From a virus: a stretch of DNA of 26,720 nt. The DNA lies in IMG/VR virus record IMGVR_UViG_3300027833_000189, positions 1-26,720 of that record. One strand, 5' to 3'. The position numbers were made by a program, and so were the translations under genes. The notes under the pieces are model-generated. The model saw nothing but the letters and a program-made list of their open reading frames with translations. It searched no databases and had not been told where the DNA came from. Shown here in pieces: positions 1 through 6,878 of this stretch; the stretch's first letter is position 1, and each line of letters starts with the position of its first letter.

Positions 1-218
1 CCCCATTTAAGGATATTACGTTGACGTTCATGTGGTGCATCATCGTACTCACACAAATCAATCTGGTCATCGTGAACAGTACGTCTTACGTAATCCAGAC
101 CACCGTCAACCATGTAGTGTTTACCATTGGCATCGGTGTATTCTTTATAGTCATGTCTATGTGTAGACTCTAGTATAGTCCCGTCTGGGGTTTGAAGTGC
201 ATTACGAATAAGGTGCAT
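1..218 (-). CDS. Conserved small phage protein, C-terminus beyond window
   Basis: The first 72 residues are visible, beginning MHLIRNALQTPDGTILES, and the frame stays open to the window edge. The start overlaps the gene 44 stop as TAATG (one shared base), so the two are probably translationally coupled. The visible part is hydrophilic and contains a YTDANGK...YMVDGGLDY segment and an acidic CEYDDAPHE segment. I recognise the type as a conserved hypothetical protein of marine T4-like phages, but I know no function. In T4 the gene after 44 is 62, the small clamp-loader subunit. This protein does not look like gp62, so 62 must lie further on or elsewhere. Confidence 0.75.
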   Translation of the reverse strand, partial: MHLIRNALQTPDGTILESTHRHDYKEYTDANGKHYMVDGGLDYVRRTVHDDQIDLCEYDDAPHERQRNILKW

Positions 219-1156
219 TACTGGTACTCCACGTTCGCCATACACTCAGTGAGACAGGCGACTAGGTTAAGTTCATGGTCTGCCACAAACGCATTCTTGT
301 ACTGATAATCAGCGAGAATGAGTACTAGTTGTGGAATAGACGTTGGGACAACATTACCTTCCATCGCATCATAGACACCACGAAAGATTGTTGCGGGTTC
401 AACATCCATGTTGTTTACGACCCACGAACGCATCTTCTTGAAGTCCTTGGTCTTGAGGGACTTGAAAAGGATACTATAGTTCTCATTAAGGTCGTTTTGG
501 ATAACTACAGTTTCCAATTTACCAGAGATAGAGTGACGTTGACATTCATTAAGAACACGTCTCCAGTCTGGTGCGTGACGCATAATCACAGGGCCAATCA
601 CATCATTCTTATAAGACACACCCTCATTATCAAGGATGTTTTGTAGACGCTTCATGAACTGACCACACAAGTCTGCCATAGACTTCTTAGAAGTGTTGAA
701 CTCATAGACACCACAACGAGAGTGGAGTGGTTCGATTACTTTGTTCTTGAAGTTGCACGTCAGGATGAATCGACAGTTCTGGGAGAACTCTTCGATGAAA
801 CCACGTAGTGCGGGTTGGGTTGATTGTGCGTTAAGGTAGTCTGCCTCATCGAGGATTACAACCTTGTAACCACCAGAGAGAGATACCGATGAGGCAAACT
901 GTTTAATCTTACCACGTAGGGTATCGATGTTACCTTCTTCGGAACCGTTGATGACGATGTAGTCAATACCAAGTTCGTCACAGATTGCACGTGCAACCGT
1001 AGTCTTACCAGTACCAGCCGTACCAGTGAATAACATATTAGGAATCTCACCAGAGTCTACAATCTTCTGAAACGTATCTTTCAGGTCTTGCGGTAGAACG
1101 GTGTCAGCGATTGTATGTGGGCGATGTTTCTCGACCCAGAGGAATTCTTTAGACAT
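218..1156 (-). CDS. 44: Sliding-clamp loader large subunit gp44 (AAA+ ATPase)
   Basis: The product is the ATPase that, with gp62, opens and loads the gp45 clamp onto primer-template DNA during phage replication. At 312 aa it is close to T4 gp44 (319 aa). Walker A GTAGTGKT lies at residues 45-52, Walker B ILDEAD at 101-106, and the clamp-loader SRC motif (arginine finger) at 146-148. The N-terminal WVEKHRP is typical of the RFC/gp44 family. A sigma-70 promoter lies at 1201-1229, upstream of the ATG, so it can be read separately from gene 45. The next gene starts on its stop codon. The family assignment is firm. Confidence 0.97.
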   Translation of the reverse strand: MSKEFLWVEKHRPHTIADTVLPQDLKDTFQKIVDSGEIPNMLFTGTAGTGKTTVARAICDELGIDYIVINGSEEGNIDTLRGKIKQFASSVSLSGGYKVVILDEADYLNAQSTQPALRGFIEEFSQNCRFILTCNFKNKVIEPLHSRCGVYEFNTSKKSMADLCGQFMKRLQNILDNEGVSYKNDVIGPVIMRHAPDWRRVLNECQRHSISGKLETVVIQNDLNENYSILFKSLKTKDFKKMRSWVVNNMDVEPATIFRGVYDAMEGNVVPTSIPQLVLILADYQYKNAFVADHELNLVACLTECMANVEYQ

Positions 1157-1200
1157 TGTGTCTCCATAATAAAAGTAATAAAGTGTTTCATAAGATATAC

Positions 1201-1229
1201 ATTGTACAGTATATGAAACAAAAAGTCAA
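1201..1229 (-). promoter_or_regulatory. Sigma-70 type early promoter of gene 44
   Basis: On the minus strand, TTGACT (1229-1224), a 17-base spacer, then TACAAT (1206-1201). The start codon of gene 44 is 45 bases downstream of the -10 box. Same design as the other early promoters in the window. Confidence 0.8.
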
Positions 1230-1238
1230 GGTAAAGTT

Positions 1239-1257
1239 GGGGGGAATTTCACCCCCC
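1239..1257 (-). terminator. G6/C6 hairpin after the 70-aa gene
   Basis: A perfect 6-bp GGGGGG/CCCCCC stem with a 7-base loop lies just past the stop of the 70-aa gene and just before the gene 44 promoter. It sits where a terminator for the gene 45 unit would be, but only a short mixed tract (AACTTT) follows on the minus strand rather than a clear U-run. It may be a weak terminator or an mRNA 3'-end protecting hairpin. Confidence 0.5.
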
Positions 1258-1267
1258 GTATCAACGA

Positions 1268-1480
1268 TTACTCGTCAACTGATTGTTCAGATTGATGCTC
1301 TTCACAGAGTTGGATAATCTGAACTGCTTGGTCACGTAGTTGTCCAATAGTGGATAACTCTTCACCTTTAAATCCACCTCGTTGTACTACAGTATCAATT
1401 ACTGCAACTGTAGAACGAGATACCCGATTGCCGAGTTCGTAGATTGCTGTGTGGTCTTTTTGTTGTTGTGCTTTTGCCAT
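1268..1480 (-). CDS. Small hypothetical protein between clamp and clamp loader (70 aa)
   Basis: This 70-residue soluble protein begins MAKAQQQKDHTAIYELGNRV and has an acidic C-terminus (EEHQSEQSVDE). It is mostly predicted helix, with no membrane segment and no cysteine pair. It starts three bases after the gene 45 stop, so it is almost certainly co-transcribed and possibly coupled with the clamp. In T4 the neighbour of gene 45 is rpbA, an RNA polymerase-binding protein of about 129 aa. This protein is shorter and shows no obvious resemblance. Function unknown; the position suggests a replisome or transcription accessory role, which is inference only. Confidence 0.8.
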   Translation of the reverse strand: MAKAQQQKDHTAIYELGNRVSRSTVAVIDTVVQRGGFKGEELSTIGQLRDQAVQIIQLCEEHQSEQSVDE

Positions 1481-1483
1481 CGT

Positions 1484-2161
1484 TTATTCTCCGTAAGTAG
1501 ATGATTTTTCAAGTGCAATAAAGTATTCAATCGTAGACTGTTTACTCGTGAACTGTGAGATAAGTTTCGAACTGATACCGACCTCAAAGTCTTCGTTAAC
1601 AACCTTAAGGTTACTAACATTCATGATGAAGTTGAAGTCAACTCCTTCGGGGTATGTACCCTCTACGTCAATAGAGAATGCATTACTCGTTGCGTCCTTA
1701 CTGTCAACGACAGATAGACGAACCGCACCAGTTACAGGTCTGATAGAAATCTCATCATGACCAAGTGCTGCAGCTGCACGTTTTACTTTGCCTAACGTAT
1801 CTGTATCTAGAGTAAACTTAACGTCCGCTTCTGGCATATTGATTTTATTGCCAGGCGAAGTCAACATCTCAGGGTCAGAGAAGAAGTACTTCACAGACGA
1901 ACGACCAGTGGAATCACCAACAGTTACATAGTCCTTAGAGAACTTGAGTCTTGGGGAATCGACTAGGGACAGAACGTTCAGGAACTCGGTCAGGTCATAG
2001 ATACCAAACGACTGGGGGAATGATTCACTCAGTTCAGCGGTAGATAAGACATTCCGTGCAACGGATATAGTTCTTAGTGTGTTACCTTCTGTGATAACAA
2101 TGTTAGGGTTGATGGTTGAATAGTTCTTAAGAACGTTCAGGGTAGTGTCGGATAATTCCAT
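1484..2161 (-). CDS. 45: Sliding clamp gp45
   Basis: The trimeric ring clamp gives processivity to the phage DNA polymerase and, in T4, activates late transcription by binding gp55 and gp33. The length of 225 aa matches T4 gp45 (228 aa). The protein begins MELSDTTLNVLKNYSTINPN and ends with beta-rich sequence as in other T4-type clamps. The assignment is supported by position between genes 46 and 44 and by overall appearance; there is no short catalytic motif to cite. The gene is preceded by a perfect-consensus promoter whose -35 box overlaps the stop codon of gene 46. Confidence 0.93.
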   Translation of the reverse strand: MELSDTTLNVLKNYSTINPNIVITEGNTLRTISVARNVLSTAELSESFPQSFGIYDLTEFLNVLSLVDSPRLKFSKDYVTVGDSTGRSSVKYFFSDPEMLTSPGNKINMPEADVKFTLDTDTLGKVKRAAAALGHDEISIRPVTGAVRLSVVDSKDATSNAFSIDVEGTYPEGVDFNFIMNVSNLKVVNEDFEVGISSKLISQFTSKQSTIEYFIALEKSSTYGE

Positions 2162-2200
2162 AATGTATTTCTCTCTTGGTTTATTTAATAATATAGGTGA

Positions 2201-2229
2201 ATTATACAGGATAATGCACAGGTTGTCAA
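2201..2229 (-). promoter_or_regulatory. Perfect-consensus promoter of gene 45
   Basis: Minus strand TTGACA (2229-2224), 17 bases, TATAAT (2206-2201). The -35 box overlaps the TGA stop codon of gene 46 (2226-2228). The gene 45 ATG is about 40 bases downstream of the -10. Confidence 0.88.
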
Positions 2230-3941
2230 GCTTTAATTTTACTAAAGTTCTTTTCTTTTACGAACTCAATCTTACGATGGAAATGTGCATCTTCGAGTTC
2301 ACTCTTGTGGGAGATAACAAACACGTTGGTATCCTCACCCAATGTTGATATAATCTTCATGAGGTTTTCAATACCCTCTTCATCCAGCGATGAGTCAAAT
2401 GTCTCATCAAGGATTAGTAGATTGGTCGCAACACTGTTCTTCATCTTCGCAATCTGTCTCCACGTAAATAGTAGGGACAAATCGATACGTTGCTTCTCAC
2501 CTTCACTGAATGAATCGTAAGAGAATGCATCACGATGACGTGAACGGATGGTCTCTTGGAAACCCTCGTCTAAGTCAAAGTGTACGAAGAAATCTAGAAT
2601 CTGTAAGTACTTGTTGGTCAACTGGTTGATAACTGGGAGGTACTGTTTAATAATCTTAGTCTTGATACCAGTATCTTTTAACAACTCACTATAGACTTGA
2701 TTGTATGAACTCTGTTCGTTCAGTTTATACTTGGAGTCTTGGAGCTCTTCCTTGTCGGTACGTAGAGTCTCTAACTCAGAGTTCGCTTCAGACAGGTCAC
2801 CACTCTCATTATCAATACGAGTGATGTCACTGTTGAGTCCGTCAATGTTACGGTTGAGTGTACCAATCTCCTGAGCGTTTGCACGAATAGTAGACTGCCA
2901 TTCACGAATCTCATCTAACTTAACATTGAGTTCGTCTATCTGTGCATCCAATATAGTCTTCCTACTATCATGCATCTCTAACGCAGTTGCGATAGTACCC
3001 GCCTTGGTCTTACACGTATTGAGATGATACTCTTTTAACTTCTTGTCAATAGTTTGGTCACACGTAGGACACAAGTCCGTGGTCTCGTAGAACTTTGCCT
3101 GTTTAACGATTTCCTTCTGTTGTACCTTAAACTGTGCGGCAAACTCGTTGAGTTGATTCAACTCCGCATTGTTCTTATCAACTTGGTCACCGAGAACTTC
3201 GTATGTCGTTATTGCATTGGTAAGTGACTCATTAGAGTTATTGAGGTTGCGGATGTTTTCCTGTAAGTGTTTGATGTTGTCAAGTTTCTCTTTCTTCTGT
3301 TGCGAGGATATCGCACTCAGGTCACGGAGATACTTCTTCTGTGCGTTGATTTTAGTATCAACAAGATTTAACGCATGGACGTTACTAGCAATCTCACCCT
3401 TAAGGATGGCCATCTTCTCCTTTAACAGAGAGTTCATCTTACTGAACATATTGATGTCGAGTAGGTCTTCGATTACCTCACGTCTCGAACCACCTGTCAA
3501 CTGCATAAAGGGTACAAAGGATGATGACCCTAGTACAACAATCTGGTGGAATGATTTGTGGGACAACATGAGAATGTTCTTCTCAAGCATCGATTGGTAT
3601 TCTTTGGCGTGTGAGTCTTGGTTAACCATACTACCATTAACCCATATCTCAAATCGATTAGGTTTGATACCACGTACAACCTTATAGGTCTGTGTACCGA
3701 TACCGAACTCTACCTCAACGACAGTACCCTTGCCATTAATGGTGTTGACCAACTGACCTTTGGATATCTTCCGATGGGGTTTACCGAACAGACCAAACGA
3801 CAGGGCATCCAACATAGTAGACTTACCCGCACCGTTCTGTCCTACAACCAGAGTAGTAGGTGTCGTATCAAAATCGACTGAGGTAAAATTGTTTCCTGTT
3901 GATAGGAAGTTTTTGAATCGAAGTTTCTGAAATTTTATCAT
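2226..3941 (-). CDS. 46: Recombination endonuclease subunit gp46 (Rad50/SbcC-like ATPase)
   Basis: This is the SMC-like ATPase partner of gp47. The complex resects DNA ends for recombination-dependent replication and takes part in host DNA breakdown in T4. At 571 aa it is near T4 gp46 (560 aa). Walker A GQNGAGKS lies at residues 34-41, then long coiled-coil arms with the zinc-hook CPTC at 291-294, the ABC signature SEGEKQR near 479-485, Walker B LLILDE ending near 513 with the D-loop SLDEEG, and a switch histidine in VISHKSE. All parts of a Rad50-type protein are present in the expected order. It has its own promoter within the end of the upstream 80-aa gene. Confidence 0.97.
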   Translation of the reverse strand: MIKFQKLRFKNFLSTGNNFTSVDFDTTPTTLVVGQNGAGKSTMLDALSFGLFGKPHRKISKGQLVNTINGKGTVVEVEFGIGTQTYKVVRGIKPNRFEIWVNGSMVNQDSHAKEYQSMLEKNILMLSHKSFHQIVVLGSSSFVPFMQLTGGSRREVIEDLLDINMFSKMNSLLKEKMAILKGEIASNVHALNLVDTKINAQKKYLRDLSAISSQQKKEKLDNIKHLQENIRNLNNSNESLTNAITTYEVLGDQVDKNNAELNQLNEFAAQFKVQQKEIVKQAKFYETTDLCPTCDQTIDKKLKEYHLNTCKTKAGTIATALEMHDSRKTILDAQIDELNVKLDEIREWQSTIRANAQEIGTLNRNIDGLNSDITRIDNESGDLSEANSELETLRTDKEELQDSKYKLNEQSSYNQVYSELLKDTGIKTKIIKQYLPVINQLTNKYLQILDFFVHFDLDEGFQETIRSRHRDAFSYDSFSEGEKQRIDLSLLFTWRQIAKMKNSVATNLLILDETFDSSLDEEGIENLMKIISTLGEDTNVFVISHKSELEDAHFHRKIEFVKEKNFSKIKA

Positions 3942-3947
3942 GATGTA

Positions 3948-3976
3948 ATAATACCACAGCCGACACTATAAGTCAA
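3948..3976 (-). promoter_or_regulatory. Promoter of gene 46 enclosed by an inverted repeat
   Basis: Minus strand TTGACT (3976-3971), 17 bases, TATTAT (3953-3948). The -35 lies just upstream of the stop codon of the 80-aa gene on the minus strand. A 7-bp inverted repeat GCTGTGG (3977-3983) and CCACAGC (3954-3960) encloses the -35 box and spacer. That could form a hairpin or a dyad operator. Confidence 0.78.
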
Positions 3977-4208
3977 GCTGTGGGTTTGAGTCCTCGTCAT
4001 TGAATTCATATTCACTAAGTCCACACCAGTTACACTCTTGACCCGCCTCGACACCCAATAGGGTTGCTTCAGCTATACAATAGTGTTCCCATGTCGAGGA
4101 CTTCTTTTCTTCTTTCTTACCAAAGATGGCATCCCAGTTGTCTCTGCCCTGTTTTGAAAGGACTTTGGACTGGATGTTATCTCCAGTAATGTCGTTCTTA
4201 GTACTCAT
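3966..4208 (-). CDS. Small hypothetical protein between 46 and 47 (80 aa)
   Basis: The start codon overlaps the gene 47 stop (ATGA, four shared bases), so it is translated with gp47. It begins MSTKNDITGDNIQSKVLSKQ and carries a WEHYC...ECNWCG segment with one CxxC pair (CNWC) and a third cysteine about 20 residues earlier. The C-terminus is acidic. The CxxC could bind a metal, but a full four-ligand site is not visible. Function unknown; lying between the two nuclease subunit genes makes a link to gp46/gp47 possible but unproven. Confidence 0.82.
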   Translation of the reverse strand: MSTKNDITGDNIQSKVLSKQGRDNWDAIFGKKEEKKSSTWEHYCIAEATLLGVEAGQECNWCGLSEYEFNDEDSNPQLDL

Positions 4209-5260
4209 ACAATCTCCATACTCTGTGCTTCTATCATCAGACTTGATACTTCTTTCTTTATTCGTGACTTATCTAGGTCAGTATGAACAGCATCAATATA
4301 GTTGATTACCAAAGTCTCGGTGTCTTCTACCGACACATTGTCACTCACATTCTCACCAGTGAACTCTTTGAAGTCTTCCGCAATCTTCAGTTCATGAATC
4401 TTCTGTGCTTGTACACGGTCAATGAATCGTTCGAACTCATATGGGTCACCCTTGTTGGTAACGATAACCTTCACAAACTTATTGTCAAGATAAGAGAGGT
4501 CTTGGAACTTTGCCATGTTCTCGTGGTCGTAGTAAATCTTCTCAAAGATTGTAATAGGATTACGTATCGCTTCCATCTCTCTTGTTTCCATATCAAGCAC
4601 ATGGAAGTGTTTGGGGTCGTCACAGTCATTCCAGAAGAACTCCATCTGAGCACCAAGGTAATGGATGTTACCCATACTAGACTTGGCATGGAAGTGACCA
4701 GTCAGAACAGTCTCGAATCTATCGAACACACTCTTGTCCATACCTTCCATACATACCTGACCACGTGACATTTCGAAACCTTGTAGTTCCAAGTGTGCGC
4801 CCACGAGTGTTGCTTTTGTGTTCTTTAGAAACTCAAGTGTTGCTTTTTCGTTCTCAGGGTTAATCCAAGGAATCAATGCCATATCAGTTCCACCGTAGTT
4901 AATGACGCATGGTTTCATTACGAGGTTCACTTCATTCATGTAGTGACCTTGTAGTTCCTTCAGTGCGTTCAACTCATTGGTGTTCTTGTAGTACACGTCA
5001 TGATTGCCAGGAATTATATCCATAGTAATACCATGCTTACGCATAGGTTCTAGGAATATCTTACGGTTATGTTGCAGTGCCTTGAAGTTGATTGTCTTAC
5101 GGTTATCGTAATAATCACCCAAGTGTAGGATATGTCTGATATTATTTTCTAACAGATATGGAAAGAACACTTCAGTATAGAAGCGTTCCTGATATGCCAT
5201 AAAAATGTCAGAGGAGTTGCGACACCCTGCGTGTGTGTCGTTAAGTATAGCCACTTTCAT
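4205..5260 (-). CDS. 47: Recombination endonuclease subunit gp47 (Mre11/SbcD-like)
   Basis: This is the metallophosphoesterase nuclease subunit that works with gp46. The length of 351 aa compares with 339 in T4. Metal-binding motifs appear in the standard order: NDTHAG (D8, H10), LHLGDYYDNR (D49), PGNHD (N86-D88), VGAHLEL and TGHFHA. These are the five phosphoesterase motifs of the Mre11 family. The gene has its own promoter at 5292-5320 and overlaps the 80-aa gene at its 3' end. Assignment is firm. Confidence 0.97.
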   Translation of the reverse strand: MKVAILNDTHAGCRNSSDIFMAYQERFYTEVFFPYLLENNIRHILHLGDYYDNRKTINFKALQHNRKIFLEPMRKHGITMDIIPGNHDVYYKNTNELNALKELQGHYMNEVNLVMKPCVINYGGTDMALIPWINPENEKATLEFLKNTKATLVGAHLELQGFEMSRGQVCMEGMDKSVFDRFETVLTGHFHAKSSMGNIHYLGAQMEFFWNDCDDPKHFHVLDMETREMEAIRNPITIFEKIYYDHENMAKFQDLSYLDNKFVKVIVTNKGDPYEFERFIDRVQAQKIHELKIAEDFKEFTGENVSDNVSVEDTETLVINYIDAVHTDLDKSRIKKEVSSLMIEAQSMEIV

Positions 5261-5291
5261 TATCTAATCTCTTTCTTCATTGGTAGGTGAC

Positions 5292-5320
5292 ATTATAACA
5301 TTGTTGTCATAAAAAGTCAA
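5292..5320 (-). promoter_or_regulatory. Promoter of gene 47
   Basis: Minus strand TTGACT (5320-5315), 17 bases, TATAAT (5297-5292), in the 67-base gap between genes 55 and 47. It is preceded by the GC common to most early promoters here. Confidence 0.87.
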
Positions 5321-5327
5321 GCATATG

Positions 5328-5942
5328 TTACTCTATAAAATTACCTAAGTCGGAATCAACCTTGACGGTACGTCTCTTGCGTTCCTTCTTAACAATCTCT
5401 TTCCACTCTTTATCCTTGTCCTTGATTTCATCAATACGGAATCTGAGTGTGTCAACGAATGCGTTGGCGATTTGGTGAGAATGGGCATCACCTAGTTCAT
5501 TATCAAGAAACTGTTCAACACCAGCCTGTTCCATATAACGCATCTTGATGTCTTGTTGTTTCTTTTCTTTCTCAATCCTACGTAGGAATGCGAACCAAGA
5601 AATCTGGGTGAAGTATGCAAACGCATTAGGTTTACCAGTACGAGTTGCCGCTTCAATGTTGTAGTTCTCAATTGCCTTTAGACAGTTCTCTACTGCATCC
5701 ATCACCATCTCTTCACGATAGGTGTAACGGACGAAGTTTGCCTTGTGGGATAGTCCCTCACATATCTTTAAGAAACATAGTGCAATGTAGTCAGGTACTA
5801 CGGGGTGTGGAATTTTTGACTCCTTCGCTTCTAATACTTTTGTACAGTAATCCACTACGGACTGAGAGAACATTGCATTGTTTACATAATGCGGTTTGTC
5901 CTTCGGTTTTACTTTTACGGGTTTTTTAATTTCTTCAGTCAT
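5328..5942 (-). CDS. 55: Late sigma factor gp55
   Basis: This is the sigma-like protein that lets host RNA polymerase recognise TATAAATA late promoters. At 204 aa it is slightly longer than T4 gp55 (185 aa). A region with YIALCFLKICEGLSHKANF followed by NPFAYFTQISWFAFLRRI-like sequence (here PNAFAYFTQISWFAFLRRIE) corresponds to the sigma region-2-like core. The basic N-terminus (KKPVKVKPKDKPH) and the C-terminal hydrophobic-acidic tail (DLGNFIE) fit the known clamp-binding tail of gp55. Several TATAAATA sites in the window provide its targets. Its promoter lies inside the upstream cytidylyltransferase gene, and the two coding regions overlap by eight bases. Confidence 0.93.
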   Translation of the reverse strand: MTEEIKKPVKVKPKDKPHYVNNAMFSQSVVDYCTKVLEAKESKIPHPVVPDYIALCFLKICEGLSHKANFVRYTYREEMVMDAVENCLKAIENYNIEAATRTGKPNAFAYFTQISWFAFLRRIEKEKKQQDIKMRYMEQAGVEQFLDNELGDAHSHQIANAFVDTLRFRIDEIKDKDKEWKEIVKKERKRRTVKVDSDLGNFIE

Positions 5943-6369
5943 TTTTAATTTCCATTTTGTTTCTCAAATTAGTACTAGAGATGTTGTGATGTCTACCATT
6001 ATAATACACTTCAAGACAATTGTCAAGCGCATAACCCTTGCCAGTGAAATCTTTTTCTCTGTACTCTTCACCAATAACTCTAACGTCAAACTGAATCAAC
6101 TGCATTAGTCGTAACAAGTCCTCTTCTGACTCGTATGGGATTATCTCATCCACATACTTACAACCCTGAACTTGTACGTATCTTTCAGCTATTGATTGAA
6201 CTGGTTTGTTCTTTTCGGGACGGTCTACACTAGGGTCGGTCTGTAGTCCTACTATAAGGTAGTCACAGACAGTCCGTGCTTCTTTAAGCATAGCGACATG
6301 ACCCGCATGAAACAGGTCGAATGCGCTACAGGTGAATCCGATTTTATTTTTTTCTTTTAGGGTTGACAA
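5935..6369 (-). CDS. Cytidylyltransferase-like nucleotidyltransferase (TagD family)
   Basis: The family transfers a nucleotide from CTP (or another NTP) to a phosphorylated alcohol or sugar. In this 144-aa protein the nucleotide-binding HxGH motif is HAGH at residues 21-24, in GFTCSAFDLFHAGHVAML, and the second family motif is NISSTNLR at 129-136. The length matches TagD-type glycerol-3-phosphate cytidylyltransferases. Similar genes occur in marine T4-like phages, with unknown substrate. The only available in-frame start is a TTG at 6369: an in-frame TAA lies nine bases upstream and no ATG precedes the conserved core. A perfect-consensus promoter for gene 55 is embedded near residues 115-123. 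Confidence 0.88.
   Translation of the reverse strand: MSTLKEKNKIGFTCSAFDLFHAGHVAMLKEARTVCDYLIVGLQTDPSVDRPEKNKPVQSIAERYVQVQGCKYVDEIIPYESEEDLLRLMQLIQFDVRVIGEEYREKDFTGKGYALDNCLEVYYNGRHHNISSTNLRNKMEIKND
5998..6026 (-). promoter_or_regulatory. Perfect-consensus promoter of gene 55 inside the cytidylyltransferase gene
   Basis: Minus strand TTGACA (6026-6021), 17 bases, TATAAT (6003-5998). The boxes fall within codons of the nucleotidyltransferase (protein segment LDNCLEVYYNG). The gene 55 start at 5942 is 56 bases downstream. Confidence 0.85.
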
Positions 6370-6391
6370 AAGTTGTTACTCACTGTATAAT
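6363..6391 (+). promoter_or_regulatory. Perfect-consensus plus-strand promoter, antisense to the 151-aa gene
   Basis: TTGACA (6363-6368), 17 bases, TATAAT (6386-6391) on the plus strand, although all nearby genes are on the minus strand. The -35 overlaps the TTG start of the cytidylyltransferase. A transcript would begin near 6398 and run through a small hairpin into the 3' end of the 151-aa gene as antisense RNA. The same arrangement recurs at 21159-21212. Confidence 0.8.
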
Positions 6392-6401
6392 AAGCTTTAG
6401 C

Positions 6402-6421
6402 GTTCAGGGAAGCTGAATACC
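6402..6421 (+). repeat. Hairpin element, copy 1 of 2
   Basis: TTCAG (6403-6407) pairs with CTGAA (6413-6417) around GGAAG, followed by TACC. Together with the promoter just upstream it matches copy 2 at 21195-21216. The element ends only a few bases from the stop codon of the oppositely oriented 151-aa gene. Confidence 0.65.
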
Positions 6422-6422
6422 A

Positions 6423-6878
6423 TTAATGAACCTGTTCTGGGTCACCACCAAATAACTTAATAACGTTACTACCACTATCCATGGAATGTAACATCTTATC
6501 AATCTTATCTTCGGGAGCTCGTCTTTGGGTTTGTGCCTTCTCTGAGAATGTCTGATTGTATTCTTGTTCACGAGATGCATTCATCTCTGCCATTTCAGTG
6601 ACAGCCTCATGATATTGTACTAACAAAGTCTCAGGTGGATATGCTGTACCCACAACATTGTTGACGTTCATAATCATCAAATCATCTGGATGTTCTTGGT
6701 ATACCATCCATGGTCTGAATGAGTAATACTTTATCCCATCGTCAGTTTCTACTAATACCAGACGCATTGCTGCACGAATCAATATTTCGTCTTCGTGTTC
6801 AACACCCCATTGCACCACTTCACACACAACCTCTTCACCAGATGTTGTTTTAAATTGTCTCAATTCTTTATCACTCAT
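6423..6878 (-). CDS. Hypothetical protein, possible Sm/Lsm-like N-terminal domain (151 aa)
   Basis: The N-terminal half (KTTSGEEVVCEVVQWG, then a strand-rich segment with IRAAMRLVLVETDDGIKYYSFRPWM) has the spacing and strand pattern of a small Sm-like barrel. I recall similar proteins in marine T4-like phages. This is pattern recognition, not a domain hit. The second half is helical and charged, ending with a short hydrophobic patch (NVIKLFGG). The start overlaps the uvsW stop by four bases (ATGA), so it is coupled to the helicase. An antisense promoter fires toward its 3' end. If it is Sm-like, an RNA-binding role would be plausible. Confidence 0.8.
   Translation of the reverse strand: MSDKELRQFKTTSGEEVVCEVVQWGVEHEDEILIRAAMRLVLVETDDGIKYYSFRPWMVYQEHPDDLMIMNVNNVVGTAYPPETLLVQYHEAVTEMAEMNASREQEYNQTFSEKAQTQRRAPEDKIDKMLHSMDSGSNVIKLFGGDPEQVH

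Noticed and set aside
3169-3687. Plus-strand ORF of 172 codons inside gene 46
   Set aside because: Antisense shadow of a well-supported Rad50-type gene; no promoter or ribosome site.
6427-6454. Eight-codon ORF just after the antisense hairpin, copy 1
   Set aside because: No ribosome site and no counterpart after copy 2.
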